From Psychrobacter arenosus (GTDB taxonomy: Bacteria > Pseudomonadota > Gammaproteobacteria > Pseudomonadales > Moraxellaceae), in contig NZ_LR884459.1 in the NCBI RefSeq assembly GCF_904848165.1, positions 930,001-994,000 on the forward strand: 64,000 nt of DNA. The letters run 5' to 3'. The translations under genes were made by a program, and so were the position numbers. Under the pieces are notes generated by a model. That model was not told the origin of the DNA. It worked only from the letters and a program-made list of their open reading frames with translations, and searched no databases. This document shows positions 1-9,423 of this stretch, piece by piece. Within the stretch, counting starts at the first letter, position 1, and each line of letters opens with the position of its first letter.

Positions 1-691
1 CCATACAAGCGAGCAGCAAACCGCCCACTATCCACGGCAGCGCTTGCGGTAGTGACAATCTAAACAGCACTTGCAGCCGACTCAGCCCCAGCATCTGACC
101 GGCTTCAATAGCGCGGCGACCTTGTGATAAAAAAGCCTGCCGGGTTAGCAAATAAACGTACGGGTAAAAAGCCAAGGATAAAATAATCCCCGCGCCCCAA
201 ACGTTACGAATTGAGGGAATACCTGTTGCCACCCCAAAGGCCCGTAACGTGGTCTGTAAAGGCCCACTATAATCGATGATACCGGCACTCACGAAGGCCA
301 ATACATACGCTGGCATCGCTAACGGCAGCATCAAAGCCCAAGCAAAAAAGCGCTGCCCAGGAAAGCGATACATACTCGTCAACCAGGCCAATGCTGTTCC
401 TAACCCGCCAGCAATCACAATCACCATGGTTAATAAAACCGCTGTGTTTTTTAGCACCTCCGGCAGCACATATTCGCGCATATGTGGCCAAATATCCGCC
501 AGCGGCTGCAACCATGACAGTAAAACGATTACGATAGGAATGAGCATAAATACCGCAATCAATGTGAGCACTGATTTAGCGATAAAAGCATGGCCCGCCT
601 TATGCTTATTAGTAGCAGCATGTTTAGAAGGCACGAGCTTAGAAGACCTAAGCTTAGAGGATAATGACTTAGAAGTTAGTAGTTTCGACAT
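1..691 (-). CDS. fbpB: Iron(III) ABC transporter permease FbpB-like, 3' part missing (runs off window start)
   Basis: This is an inner-membrane permease of the ferric-iron (FbpABC/FutABC type) importer. I translated it from ATG at 691 down to base 2, giving 230 codons with no stop, so the C-terminal half lies outside the window. After a hydrophilic N-terminus of about 35 residues rich in K and S come several hydrophobic segments. Near the window edge sits a binding-protein-dependent permease EAA loop (EAGQMLGLSR, then LPQA), which docks with the ATPase. An AAGG ribosome site lies about 7 nt before the ATG. FbpB-type permeases usually carry two such permease domains, so about half should be missing. 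It lies downstream of fbpA on the same strand with a gap of about 300 bp. The iron substrate is inferred from the neighbouring binding protein and its Fur-like site. Confidence 0.88.
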   Translation of the reverse strand, partial: MSKLLTSKSLSSKLRSSKLVPSKHAATNKHKAGHAFIAKSVLTLIAVFMLIPIVIVLLSWLQPLADIWPHMREYVLPEVLKNTAVLLTMVIVIAGGLGTALAWLTSMYRFPGQRFFAWALMLPLAMPAYVLAFVSAGIIDYSGPLQTTLRAFGVATGIPSIRNVWGAGIILSLAFYPYVYLLTRQAFLSQGRRAIEAGQMLGLSRLQVLFRLSLPQALPWIVGGLLLACM

Positions 692-989
692 GGCTACCTT
701 GTTGTAGCGACATAAATTAGGGCAGGGACAACTGTGAGCAGCGTAATTCTACAGCATTTAAATCGACGTTTTAAGATAAATAATGCAAAACCAATGCCAT
801 AGCTAGGTAACTTGCTTCAAAGCTAGCCCCCGAACTTAAGCTTTCATAAACAAAAGCGCCCCACGACAATATCTGGCTACTGAAATTGCTTTCAGCATAG
901 ATAGTATCGCAGGGCTAGAGCGATCCACCTTTCTTTAAGAAGGCAGAGCGCTGAATTTATCAAACCTGACTTTATCAAAAAAAGACCGC
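692..989. other. fbpA-fbpB intergenic spacer, about 300 bp, no gene seen
   Basis: No convincing open frame is present on either strand. The gap is long for an ABC transporter operon. I see no clear terminator with a T-tract, so read-through from fbpA to fbpB is possible but not shown. Confidence 0.5.
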
Positions 990-2105
990 TTATTTATAAC
1001 CCGCTTTGTCCATCAACTGGATAGCATCGGTCTGTAGCTCGCCAAACTTCTGCACATTGATATCATCGGCTTTAAATTCGCCCCATGAGCGCAGTAAGTC
1101 TGACTCGTCGATACCTTCTTTCACCGGGAATTCTTTATCAGCACTAGCGTATAGGCCCTGCGCTTTGTCAGATGACAACCATTCCATCAGCTTTAATGCG
1201 CCATCTGGATTGTCTGAATTTGCGACCACACCTGCGCCAGAAACGTTAACATGCGCGCCTGTAGTGCCTTGGTTAGCCCAGAATAATTTAACAGGGAAAT
1301 CTGGTTTTTCGTCTAATAAACGGCCGTAGTAATAGCTGTTGGCAATCCCGACTTCACACTGACCTGAAGCGATAGCTTCTAGCATTTTCGTGTCATCGCT
1401 AAAGACATCAGTCGCTAGGTTTGCTACCCAACCACGCACGATTTCTTCGGTTTTTTCAGCGCCCAAGTGCTCAATCATACTAGCCACTAAAGATTGGTTA
1501 TAAACCTTCTTCGAGGTACGCAGACATAATTTACCTTTCCATTTCGGATCAGCTAAATCAGCGTAAGTAGAGAGGTCGCTAGCTTGAACTTTGCTTGGGT
1601 CATAGAATATCGTACGAGCGCGTAAAGATAGCCCCGTCCATAGACCTGCGGGATCACGATATTTCGCAGGAACGTTGCTCTCTAAAACTTCTGAAGCTAC
1701 AGGTTGTAATAAGCCTTTTTGTGCCGCTTGCCATAAGTTGCCCGCATCTACGGTCAAGAGCATATCTGCTGGCGTATTTGCGCCTTCTGCTTCAAGACGC
1801 GCCATCAATGGGCCCGTACTATCCGTCACCAAATCTACTTTAATCCCCGTTTCACTAGTGAACTGATCCAACAAAGGCTTGATAAGCTGCTCATTACGCG
1901 AAGAATAAATCGTTACCGTTTCACCTTCTGTAGCCGCTGCTGCCGCTTCGCCTTCCGTTACTGTTGGGGTCTCAGTAGCGACCTCTTCGCTCGTGGTTTC
2001 TTCTGCTGGTGGCGTCTTATTACAGCCAGCTAAGCCCAACATAGCAACCAACACGGCTGCAGACAAACTAACTTTGCGAGATAGTAAAGGTGTGACGGAC
2101 GACAT
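990..2105 (-). CDS. fbpA: Iron(III) ABC transporter substrate-binding lipoprotein FbpA/FutA family
   Basis: This is the periplasmic ferric-iron binding protein that delivers Fe(III) to the FbpB permease. I chose ATG at 2105 over an in-frame TTG ten codons upstream (2135), because GGAG sits 8 nt before the ATG and the resulting protein begins with a clean lipoprotein signal: a basic start, a hydrophobic core, then lipobox LAGC with the acylated Cys at residue 28. A linker rich in E, T and A follows, then the solute-binding fold (VTIYSSRNEQLIKPLL, DMLLTVDAGNLW). ANSYYYGRL in the second half matches the iron-coordinating tyrosine pair of FbpA proteins. At 371 residues the length is normal once the lipoprotein linker is allowed for. 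A Fur-box-like palindrome lies about 145 bp upstream. Confidence 0.92.
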   Translation of the reverse strand: MSSVTPLLSRKVSLSAAVLVAMLGLAGCNKTPPAEETTSEEVATETPTVTEGEAAAAATEGETVTIYSSRNEQLIKPLLDQFTSETGIKVDLVTDSTGPLMARLEAEGANTPADMLLTVDAGNLWQAAQKGLLQPVASEVLESNVPAKYRDPAGLWTGLSLRARTIFYDPSKVQASDLSTYADLADPKWKGKLCLRTSKKVYNQSLVASMIEHLGAEKTEEIVRGWVANLATDVFSDDTKMLEAIASGQCEVGIANSYYYGRLLDEKPDFPVKLFWANQGTTGAHVNVSGAGVVANSDNPDGALKLMEWLSSDKAQGLYASADKEFPVKEGIDESDLLRSWGEFKADDINVQKFGELQTDAIQLMDKAGYK

Positions 2106-2249
2106 AATACGCTCCAAAAGGCTTGAGTAACTCAATTTTTAGCCCATTAATGATTCTGATTGCCCCTCCTAAAGCATAATAAGCAATGGGAGTCTTTTAT
2201 AATCAGGTATTAAGTAGGACTAACTAATATTTACAAAGCGTATCTTAAT

Positions 2250-2268
2250 ATGAATGATAGTAATTATC
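2250..2268. promoter_or_regulatory. Putative Fur box upstream of fbpA
   Basis: The 19 bp ATGAATGATAGTAATTATC match the consensus GATAATGATAATCATTATC at 14 of 19 positions by direct comparison. The site lies in the AT-rich region upstream of an iron-uptake gene, which fits iron-dependent repression by Fur. It is about 145 bp from the fbpA start, so a promoter near it would imply a long 5' leader. Confidence 0.6.
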
Positions 2269-2490
2269 AATAACTTTATTTAACAGGCGCGTACCCCATT
2301 AGAGATATTTTTTATAAATATTCTAACCTTATAATTTTATAGGTATTTGTTAGTTTAAATTAAATAACCGTCAGCTATTATTAGCGAAAATTACTATAGA
2401 ACTATTACAGAGTAATAGAAAAATAACCAGCTTGGTTACCCTGTAATATTTGAGGAGAGACTTAAAGTGTTAGCCTGATGCTGAGCCAAA

Positions 2491-3315
2491 CTAATGAATC
2501 AACCATTGCCCAATTAGAGCATTGACAGCAGCTTCCGTACGCAGGATACGAGCGCCTATGGTCACTGGTTGGCAGCCTTGGCGTTGTAATAGGTCGATTT
2601 CGTAATCGATCCAACCGCCTTCAGCGCCTATACAAAGCAGTTTAGGTAATGCCGCAGAATTTGGTTTAGAAGTTGGCTTAGATAGTGATTCGGCTTGCTG
2701 CCTAGCTATAAATTCACTAAAGCTTATAGCGGCATAGGGATGAGCGACCACCCCTATTTCTCCGGCTAACAATCCAGGCAACTCATCTTCTACAAACGGC
2801 TTAAAGCGTTTATTTAAAGTAATTCGAGGGGCCACGGTATCGCAGGCTTGTTGCAGCCCTTCTTGCATAAAATCCTCTAGACGTGCCAGCATCGGGCTTT
2901 GCCAATAGCTTTTTTGCGTCCGATAACTGTTGAGTAAGATAATATGCTGAACCCCTAGGGCGGTCATATCCATAATTAACCGGCGTAAAACCTTAGGTCG
3001 GGGCAAAGCTAAAATTACTGTTAGCGCTAATTTAGCGGGTGGGGGCTCATTTAAAACCACCTTTTCTAAGACAATTTCTCGCGCCGCGATACTTTGGATG
3101 ATGCCCGTGCCCAGATTACCGGCTTTTTGGCCAATTTTTAGCGTGTCGCCAACCTTTGCGCCCAATACTGTTTTAATATGAGCTATCTGCTGCGGATCGC
3201 TAATGACAGCCGAGTCAAATTGCGCGGCTAAGCCGTCCTGCTCTCTTGGTGGCAACGCAGCGCCATCCTCTAATAGCGGACTAAAAGCCGCAGCAGGTAA
3301 TAGCAGACAATTCAT
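2491..3315 (-). CDS. rsmE: 16S rRNA (uracil-1498-N3)-methyltransferase RsmE
   Basis: This is a SPOUT-class methyltransferase that makes m3U1498 in 16S rRNA using SAM. The N-terminal PUA-like part shows the family pattern (AHIKTVLGAKVGD). The C-terminal knotted domain carries GAEGGW and then GARILRTEAAVNALI, the hallmark SAM-binding motifs of the family. At 274 residues it is slightly longer than usual (about 245), mostly through an S/K/P-rich insert before the last motif. The start lies only 4 nt after the waaA stop, so the two genes are probably co-transcribed. Confidence 0.95.
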   Translation of the reverse strand: MNCLLLPAAAFSPLLEDGAALPPREQDGLAAQFDSAVISDPQQIAHIKTVLGAKVGDTLKIGQKAGNLGTGIIQSIAAREIVLEKVVLNEPPPAKLALTVILALPRPKVLRRLIMDMTALGVQHIILLNSYRTQKSYWQSPMLARLEDFMQEGLQQACDTVAPRITLNKRFKPFVEDELPGLLAGEIGVVAHPYAAISFSEFIARQQAESLSKPTSKPNSAALPKLLCIGAEGGWIDYEIDLLQRQGCQPVTIGARILRTEAAVNALIGQWLIH

Positions 3316-3319
3316 AAAG

Positions 3320-5026
3320 CTATGAGCTCCATACTGCAGTAGCAGCTACTGTGCGCTGACTAATAACCGTTTCAATCATAGCCAACTGTCGATCGAGCAC
3401 ACTTTGATGCGCCTCTACCGACTCGTAGCCCAATTGTCCAGCTTCCTCTGCGGCCGCCAAGTCGCTTAACCAAAATTGCAGTTGGTCTAATAATGCCGCC
3501 ACAGTAGCTGCTGGTTTTTTTGCTAAAGGCAACTGATATAGCGCGCCTTTAGCCACCAAGGTATCCACGACTTGCTGACATGATTGGGTAAAAGGTCCCA
3601 TAATCACAGGCGTTTTGACACTGAGCGGCTCAATAGGGTTATGACCACCAATATCCACCAGCGAACCACCGACTAACGCCACATCTGCTACTGCGTACCA
3701 GTGCATTAATTCGCCCATAGTATCCGCCAGATAGACTTGGGTATCGGCTGTAATAGCCTGCTCTAAACTGCGTCTGGCCATAGTCAGCCCTGCGCGCTCG
3801 ATTAAAGTGGCTACTTCGTCAAACCGCTCAGGATGTCTGGGCACGATAATTAATAGCGTCTCGTTAAGTGCCTCAGTTTGCAGTAATTGTTGTTGAACCT
3901 GTAGGGCTATGCTTTCTTCTCCAGCATGCGTACTGGCGGCTATCCAACGGGGCCGCTGAGAGAAGTCGACTGGCTGCGCCCCTTTATACTTATCGTTATC
4001 CGCCTGATTATCAACTTCCTTGGTAACCACTGAAGGCAACGGCTGCCCGGCATTCACGACCCACTTTAGCGAGCCTGCCACCCGAATTTTACCACTCGCG
4101 GCGCCCAACTGCCGGAAACGCTTGGCAGAGTCAGCATCTTGGGCAATGATTAAACTCAAATTTTGCATCATGCTGGTCGTCACTGTCGCCATCTTTTGAT
4201 AGCTGGCAAAGGACGAAGCAGACAAGCGCGCATTCACCACAATAGCGGGAATTTGCGCCTCAGCGAGTTTCGCCAACGTAATCGCCCATAATTCTGTCTC
4301 TACGAACATAGCCGCTACAGGTTGCACATGCTCTAAAAAAGTCGCAATCACTGGCGCACTGTCCACCGGCACGTAACTGTGACTGACCACGCCCGCCGCT
4401 ATTTGTTCAGCGAAGCGCGATTCGCCACGGGCAAAGCCAGTCTGCGTAGTATTGGTCAACCAAATGCCATACCCTGCCGCTATTAACTTATCGAGTAACG
4501 GCGCCACTGTGTTGGTTTCGCCCAAAGACACCGCATGGCACCAAATCACGCTGCGTCCACTGGGCAGTGATTTGTTGATCGATTTGTTTATCAAAGGCTT
4601 ATCAGGTAATGCCTTATTAACATTAAAAGGTCTCGGCGGATAATTTTTCCCAAAGCGATTGGCGACTTCATCGCTATAATTAGTATTTTGCCGCGAACGC
4701 TTCCAAACAGAGAGACGATACAAAGGTTTTAACAGCGCAATAGCAGCGCGGTAATATAGCGGTGGCGCTACAGCAGCAACTTTAGCCGTCTTATCGGCAG
4801 TCACAGGTTCGAAGTCTAAACTAGGGTCGGCAATAATAACGCGAGGTTTTTCAGGTTTATTAGTACGCTGTGGCTGGCTTTCGCTCAACACAATCTTGGA
4901 GGTTTGCGCCGTGGCAGCATCACGTATAGGCGCTGTATCCACGTCAGCTACCGAGTGCGAGGAAGCTTGTGGCATGGTAGTGGTATGGTCTTTGATAGCA
5001 TTGGACTCTGACGGAGGGGTGGACAT
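3320..5026 (-). CDS. waaA: 3-deoxy-D-manno-octulosonic acid (Kdo) transferase WaaA with long N-terminal extension
   Basis: This enzyme adds Kdo to lipid A at the cytoplasmic face of the inner membrane. The glycosyltransferase core starts near residue 90 with YYRAAIALLKPLYRLSVWKR, followed by the family motif WCHAVSLGE and later VETELW. The donor-site block (AASTHAGEE, VPRHPERF, ALVGGSL, GGHNPIEPL) marks GT30. The protein has 568 residues where the family usually has about 420-430. The excess is mostly a hydrophilic, T/S/P-rich N-terminal tail of about 90 residues; it has no predicted fold that I recognise and may instead reflect a start further downstream. Located immediately before rsmE. Confidence 0.93.
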   Translation of the reverse strand: MSTPPSESNAIKDHTTTMPQASSHSVADVDTAPIRDAATAQTSKIVLSESQPQRTNKPEKPRVIIADPSLDFEPVTADKTAKVAAVAPPLYYRAAIALLKPLYRLSVWKRSRQNTNYSDEVANRFGKNYPPRPFNVNKALPDKPLINKSINKSLPSGRSVIWCHAVSLGETNTVAPLLDKLIAAGYGIWLTNTTQTGFARGESRFAEQIAAGVVSHSYVPVDSAPVIATFLEHVQPVAAMFVETELWAITLAKLAEAQIPAIVVNARLSASSFASYQKMATVTTSMMQNLSLIIAQDADSAKRFRQLGAASGKIRVAGSLKWVVNAGQPLPSVVTKEVDNQADNDKYKGAQPVDFSQRPRWIAASTHAGEESIALQVQQQLLQTEALNETLLIIVPRHPERFDEVATLIERAGLTMARRSLEQAITADTQVYLADTMGELMHWYAVADVALVGGSLVDIGGHNPIEPLSVKTPVIMGPFTQSCQQVVDTLVAKGALYQLPLAKKPAATVAALLDQLQFWLSDLAAAEEAGQLGYESVEAHQSVLDRQLAMIETVISQRTVAATAVWSS

Positions 5027-5265
5027 AATAAAACCTAAAAACTAAAAACTAAGCTATAACAGCATGGATATGGAATGACGCAGGACTTGGTAGCTAATAC
5101 AGCCTAGCAAAAATGCAGGATTTTAACGTAATTTTCCTTAAAAAAATATCTCATTATTTCCCTAGTCGCGAAACAATTTTTAATTGATTATCATGGCTAG
5201 CCTGCTTATAAATAGCGATTAAACGGTAGGATAGTTTTCATTAGCAACTGTGTTATTGATAGCGG

Positions 5266-5610
5266 TTAACTGACCTCACAAACCTGCTCTACCACCAATA
5301 ATTCGGGATATTGGTTCACGTTCTGTTGGTCATTGGCCACGATATAGCCGTTTACACATAAGCGAAAGGATTGCATGACCACGCCCGTTTTTTTATTTAC
5401 TGCCTTATCCAGTATGGCGTTTTTATCGATCAACCAGTAAGTATCATCGTCCGTTTTAAAAGTTTGTGCACGATCAGTCTGCACATAGATACCTTGCAGA
5501 CGGGTCACCACCTGTTTGCCCACTGACGGATTGGCAAGATGATTGGCATAAGACAGCGGACTAAAAGTGGTAATCAACACTATTAATGATAAAGATAAAC
5601 AAGAGTGCAT
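5266..5610 (-). CDS. Small secreted hypothetical protein
   Basis: I do not recognise the family. I prefer ATG at 5610 over the TTG at 5673, because from 5610 the protein starts with a textbook signal peptide (MHSCLSLSLIVLITTF, then SPLSYA before the likely cleavage site). The ribosome site is weak. The mature part of about 90 residues is hydrophilic, with two cysteines near the C-terminus (RLCVNG and VEQVCEVS) that could form a disulfide. It stands alone between the waaA operon and the Sel1-repeat gene. A periplasmic location is inferred. Confidence 0.65.
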   Translation of the reverse strand: MHSCLSLSLIVLITTFSPLSYANHLANPSVGKQVVTRLQGIYVQTDRAQTFKTDDDTYWLIDKNAILDKAVNKKTGVVMQSFRLCVNGYIVANDQQNVNQYPELLVVEQVCEVS

Positions 5611-5747
5611 AAGAGGCCTAGGGAGACTGAACGCTGAAGAACGCAGTCGGTGAATATGGGAGCAAATCAACAAGCGGTATTAGATACTAACTAGATATAA
5701 CTGCAAGGTTTATTTATACACTCTACGCATAAAGTACTGGCTAGGCA

Positions 5748-7403
5748 CTACACCATAATGACCAATAACAAGGCTAAAACCATAATGCCCACAAACAAGA
5801 GTAGATAGCGCTTATTAGCCACCTGCTCCTGCTTTTGTACATTGGTCAAGGCCTCGACTTGTTGCCACTGCTCCACAAGTTGCTGAGCCTCAAGATGACC
5901 ATTTTTCGCCGCTTGCTCTAACCAGTGCTTGCCCAATGTTAAATCTTGAGTAAGACCCAAACCTTGATAATAGAGTTTACTTAATAGTCGCTGTGCCCGC
6001 GCATCATCACGACTGGCCGCTTTTTGTACCCAACTCGCCCCTTCTGCCAAATCCTTCTCTGTGCCCTCACCCAACATTTTTTGCATTGCTAGTCGTAGCA
6101 TAGCCGCGGTATGGCCTTGCTCAGCAGAGGCGCTCAGTAAGGCTACTGCTTCTTCTCGCAGCTCCGTATGACTGGCAGATAATTTGACTTCACTTCGTGG
6201 CTTTTTTTGTGCCACGACAAACCCTTCAAAAATATCAAGGATTTTGACCGCTTTTTGGTAGTCATCCACCCCCGCACTCTGCAGTCTATCTAAAACACTT
6301 AAATCTTTGAGTAAGTCAGTATGTAATGCCGTTAAAGGATCAGCCGCTAGTATAGGAGCCTTATAGTCGCTAGGTCGCACTGCTGCTAATGCGGTTAAAG
6401 AGCCAGTTGTAGACATAGGCTCTGCCGAGGTGTTGACGGTATTAGATGGGCTAGTAGGCGAAACTATAGCGGGAATAGGATTAGTATCAAGCTGGGAGCG
6501 AGAATCCGGGTCGGGGCTAATATGAACCGTCGAGTCGGCATAAGCAGTAGCTGGCTGCTCTTGTGAACTTATAGCCGATTTAGGCAAAGCCGTTGCCGTT
6601 GCCTTAGGATTAACAGCCGTCGCTATAGTTGGGTCAGTAAGTGAAGCGTTGTTGGCCTCTGCTGTCGGAGTATCTGTTATCGGACTAGTGCCCGTTATCG
6701 ATAACGTTTCATTTTGCTGACTCAGGCTCTTATTTCTAGCAATGGCTTGCGCTATTTCCATCGCTGCCGTTTCCTTCGCCAAATCGCGGCTGGTGTCTGT
6801 TGCCGACTCCGTTGTGGCGGGTGAGCGTTTGCGTACGGCTTGAAATAAACTGCTGTCTACAGGCTCACCGGTGATCGAGGTAAAGGGCCGGTCCAGGCTG
6901 GCAAAAACTCTAGCGCCAACGACTTCTAAAGGAAAAAATACTGAAGTTATCTCAATAATAGTATCGAACAGCGCTGTCTGTTGATCCTCTTGATTATATT
7001 GACAAGCCAACTGCTGATAAAAACCCCCATTCACTACTGACTGCGGCGCTAAATTCGGTGTAACGGCGTCAATAATTTCACTAATTTCAGGCACGGTTAG
7101 CCAGTGCACCGTTTGCTGCCATTGATCTGCTAACACCTGACCGGCATAACGCCCCACAAATAATAAAAAACGCCGTCCACTTGGCTGTAGTAAAAACGCC
7201 GCTTCAGTGACCTTTTTCTCAAGCAATTCATGGCGAACTTGTGATAACAGCAAATCCAAGCGTTTTAGACTCGCCATAGAGCGGTCTAATTGGCACTCTT
7301 GCAATCTTTGCGTATAAGCCATCACCGTCTGATCATCGGAAGTGCTAGCTTGATTAGACGCTACAGAGTCTGTCAGCGGACGAGCGTTATTATTAACAGG
7401 CAT
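5748..7403 (-). CDS. Sel1-repeat protein with C-terminal membrane anchor
   Basis: The function is unknown. Three parts can be seen in this 551-residue protein. The N-terminal 190 residues are folded-looking. A low-complexity T/S/A/P-rich linker spans roughly residues 190-345. The C-terminal part carries tandem Sel1-like repeats (HTAAMLRLAMQKMLGEG, ARAQRLLSKLYYQGLGL, HLEAQQLVEQW) and ends in one hydrophobic helix (YLLLFVGIMVLALLLVIMV). Sel1 repeats usually mediate protein-protein contacts. A terminal anchor without a signal peptide suggests a tail-anchored inner-membrane protein with a cytoplasmic scaffold region. Confidence 0.75.
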   Translation of the reverse strand: MPVNNNARPLTDSVASNQASTSDDQTVMAYTQRLQECQLDRSMASLKRLDLLLSQVRHELLEKKVTEAAFLLQPSGRRFLLFVGRYAGQVLADQWQQTVHWLTVPEISEIIDAVTPNLAPQSVVNGGFYQQLACQYNQEDQQTALFDTIIEITSVFFPLEVVGARVFASLDRPFTSITGEPVDSSLFQAVRKRSPATTESATDTSRDLAKETAAMEIAQAIARNKSLSQQNETLSITGTSPITDTPTAEANNASLTDPTIATAVNPKATATALPKSAISSQEQPATAYADSTVHISPDPDSRSQLDTNPIPAIVSPTSPSNTVNTSAEPMSTTGSLTALAAVRPSDYKAPILAADPLTALHTDLLKDLSVLDRLQSAGVDDYQKAVKILDIFEGFVVAQKKPRSEVKLSASHTELREEAVALLSASAEQGHTAAMLRLAMQKMLGEGTEKDLAEGASWVQKAASRDDARAQRLLSKLYYQGLGLTQDLTLGKHWLEQAAKNGHLEAQQLVEQWQQVEALTNVQKQEQVANKRYLLLFVGIMVLALLLVIMV

Positions 7404-7556
7404 AAATACTTATCTTCTATGCAAATAAGGGCTATCAATATAGCCATAATATTCAAGGCGTTGAGCGTGGACATTATAAAGGCTAAACCACAAATTAAAC
7501 CCCTATAATTTCATAGTCTCGCTATTTTTTATCATCATGATAATAAAGAACTAAAA

Positions 7557-9170
7557 TCACAATAAAGGACTAAAAAGCCGCATACCGTTATCAAATAAGT
7601 GCTGCACCCCATGACGTTGGCGCCATTGTTCTAAGGTTAAAAGCTCACAATGCTGCAAATAAGACTGCTGACAGCGTGCAACTTGAGCAACCATCGCTGG
7701 TGAGTAAATCGCTAGGCTCACTTCCATATTTAAATAAAAGCTGCGCATATCGATGTTTACCGTGCCAAATAAGCAATAGTCATCATCTATCACCACGGTT
7801 TTGGCATGCAGTAAGCCGCCACGGAACAGGGCAATGGTTACGCCCGCCTCTAGCAGCTCGGTATAATAAGCTTGCGAAGCGTGCTGCACCATAAAAGAAT
7901 CCACTTTTTTAGGGATAATTAGGGTGACCTTTACCCCACGTTTTGCCGCTGTGGTCAGAGCCCCGAGTAAAGCTTCGTCGGGCACAAAATAGGGTGTGGT
8001 AATTTGAATACAGCGATTAGCCCGATGGATCACAGACACCAAAGTGTTATAAATAACATGGGCGGTCACCTGCGGCGCTGACGGGATAAGCTGCGCTACC
8101 ACCGGTTCAACCTCAGGCATCGTTACCGTGCTGGTCGCCCCGTGCAATACGGTCATCGTCCCATTGGCTACCAGAGAGTCAATATAGCGCCCTACTGAAT
8201 CATTAATATCATTAATCCTAGGACTACGCTGGTAGAGCTTCCGGGTATAAGTATTGATATGACCGTCCAAAGCCAGCAAATTAGTATTGCTCTCTGAGCC
8301 GATATCAGTGACCACCACCTTCGCCATTGCGGTCACTACGCTAAGCGGCTGGCGACTTTTAATACGCACCATCAAATCAATCCACTGACCGACGTTTTTA
8401 TCTTGTTTAAAATGCGCCGGATCAACCAGATTAAAGCTGCCCGTATAGCCAATATCCTCATCTATTACGATAATTTTACGGTGATTGCGCAGATCAGTAC
8501 GAGTAAACAGTGTTTTAAACAACCCCACAGGCAATGATTGATGCACTATCACACCGGCAGCCTCTAAAGCGCGATGATGCTCTGAGCCAAAAAAGTTAAA
8601 ACTGCCCACACTATCCGCTAATAAGTGACACTCTACCCCTCTTTGCGCTGCTGCTGCCAATGCGGTTAAGACTTCTTTAACCTGACCTTCCGGATAAACA
8701 ATATAGAACTCCATTAATATCATGCGCTCGGCACGACTGATGTCCTTAATGAGTCTAAAGAATAACTCATCTGCTTCAGTCAACAGTTGCATCTTATGCT
8801 GAGCAAACACCCCAAATCCGGTCAGTGAAGTACCCATCTGACTGACACCGCGGTACGGCTCATTTAACAGCTCATGACCCTGATCAAACACTATGCGCTC
8901 ACGCTGCGCCATATCATTGAGCAGGGCTCGCGCTTGCTGGGTACGTTTTAAATAGCGCTTGCCCACCATCGGCTCACCAATGAGTAAATAGGCAATAAAC
9001 CCAATAACTGGCAAAGCATATAATATGGCTAACCAAGCAATGGCTACCCCGATATTGCGCTGTACTGAAACGATTCGCAAAGTGAGCAGCACAATGGCAA
9101 TGATATGCGCTATCAAGCTTAGCTGCGCCACCTCAGCCCATGACCAAGCCGTAAACATCTGCTCAGGCAC
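7557..9170 (-). CDS. cls: Cardiolipin synthase (phospholipase D superfamily)
   Basis: This enzyme condenses two phosphatidylglycerols to cardiolipin and glycerol at the inner membrane. Two hydrophobic N-terminal helices (about residues 17-65) are followed by two HKD motifs: HRKIIVID near residue 230, continuing to GYTGSFNL, and HAKTVVID near residue 455, continuing to FGTVNIDMRS. The length of 537 residues is a little above ClsA (about 486). The start shown is GTG at 9170; an ATG four codons in (9158) is also possible. A second PLD-type cardiolipin synthase lies at 40.8 kb. Confidence 0.93.
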   Translation of the reverse strand: MPEQMFTAWSWAEVAQLSLIAHIIAIVLLTLRIVSVQRNIGVAIAWLAILYALPVIGFIAYLLIGEPMVGKRYLKRTQQARALLNDMAQRERIVFDQGHELLNEPYRGVSQMGTSLTGFGVFAQHKMQLLTEADELFFRLIKDISRAERMILMEFYIVYPEGQVKEVLTALAAAAQRGVECHLLADSVGSFNFFGSEHHRALEAAGVIVHQSLPVGLFKTLFTRTDLRNHRKIIVIDEDIGYTGSFNLVDPAHFKQDKNVGQWIDLMVRIKSRQPLSVVTAMAKVVVTDIGSESNTNLLALDGHINTYTRKLYQRSPRINDINDSVGRYIDSLVANGTMTVLHGATSTVTMPEVEPVVAQLIPSAPQVTAHVIYNTLVSVIHRANRCIQITTPYFVPDEALLGALTTAAKRGVKVTLIIPKKVDSFMVQHASQAYYTELLEAGVTIALFRGGLLHAKTVVIDDDYCLFGTVNIDMRSFYLNMEVSLAIYSPAMVAQVARCQQSYLQHCELLTLEQWRQRHGVQHLFDNGMRLFSPLL

Positions 9171-9388
9171 CCAAATATTTATGACCCTCTCCTTAATACT
9201 TGCTGTTTGCTCTAATTATTTATTCTATCCTCTTATCATAGCGACTTGATAACCGCTGTCTATTTGTGAATCGTTATCGAGACTGACTTTCGCCTAGGTT
9301 TACGTTGCGAGGCTATGGCTAACCAAAGTTATACCCTAGCCCCTAATGGATAAATTTGCAGTAAAATTAAAATTATTGAAAATAAGAT

Positions 9389-9416
9389 TTGACAGGCAAA
9401 GTTAAATGTATATAAT
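9389..9416 (+). promoter_or_regulatory. Strong sigma-70 promoter of the tRNA-Val/tRNA-Asp operon
   Basis: A perfect -35 TTGACA (9389-9394) and a perfect -10 TATAAT (9411-9416) are separated by 16 bp. This is the only near-perfect pair ahead of the tRNA genes, and stable RNA operons typically use such promoters. The predicted transcript would start about 250 nt before tRNA-Val. Confidence 0.85.
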
Positions 9417-9423
9417 ACACATC

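Noticed and set aside
276..707. A 143-codon plus-strand frame opposite fbpB
   Set aside because: The minus-strand frame gives a convincing permease over the same bases; this one has no family pattern.
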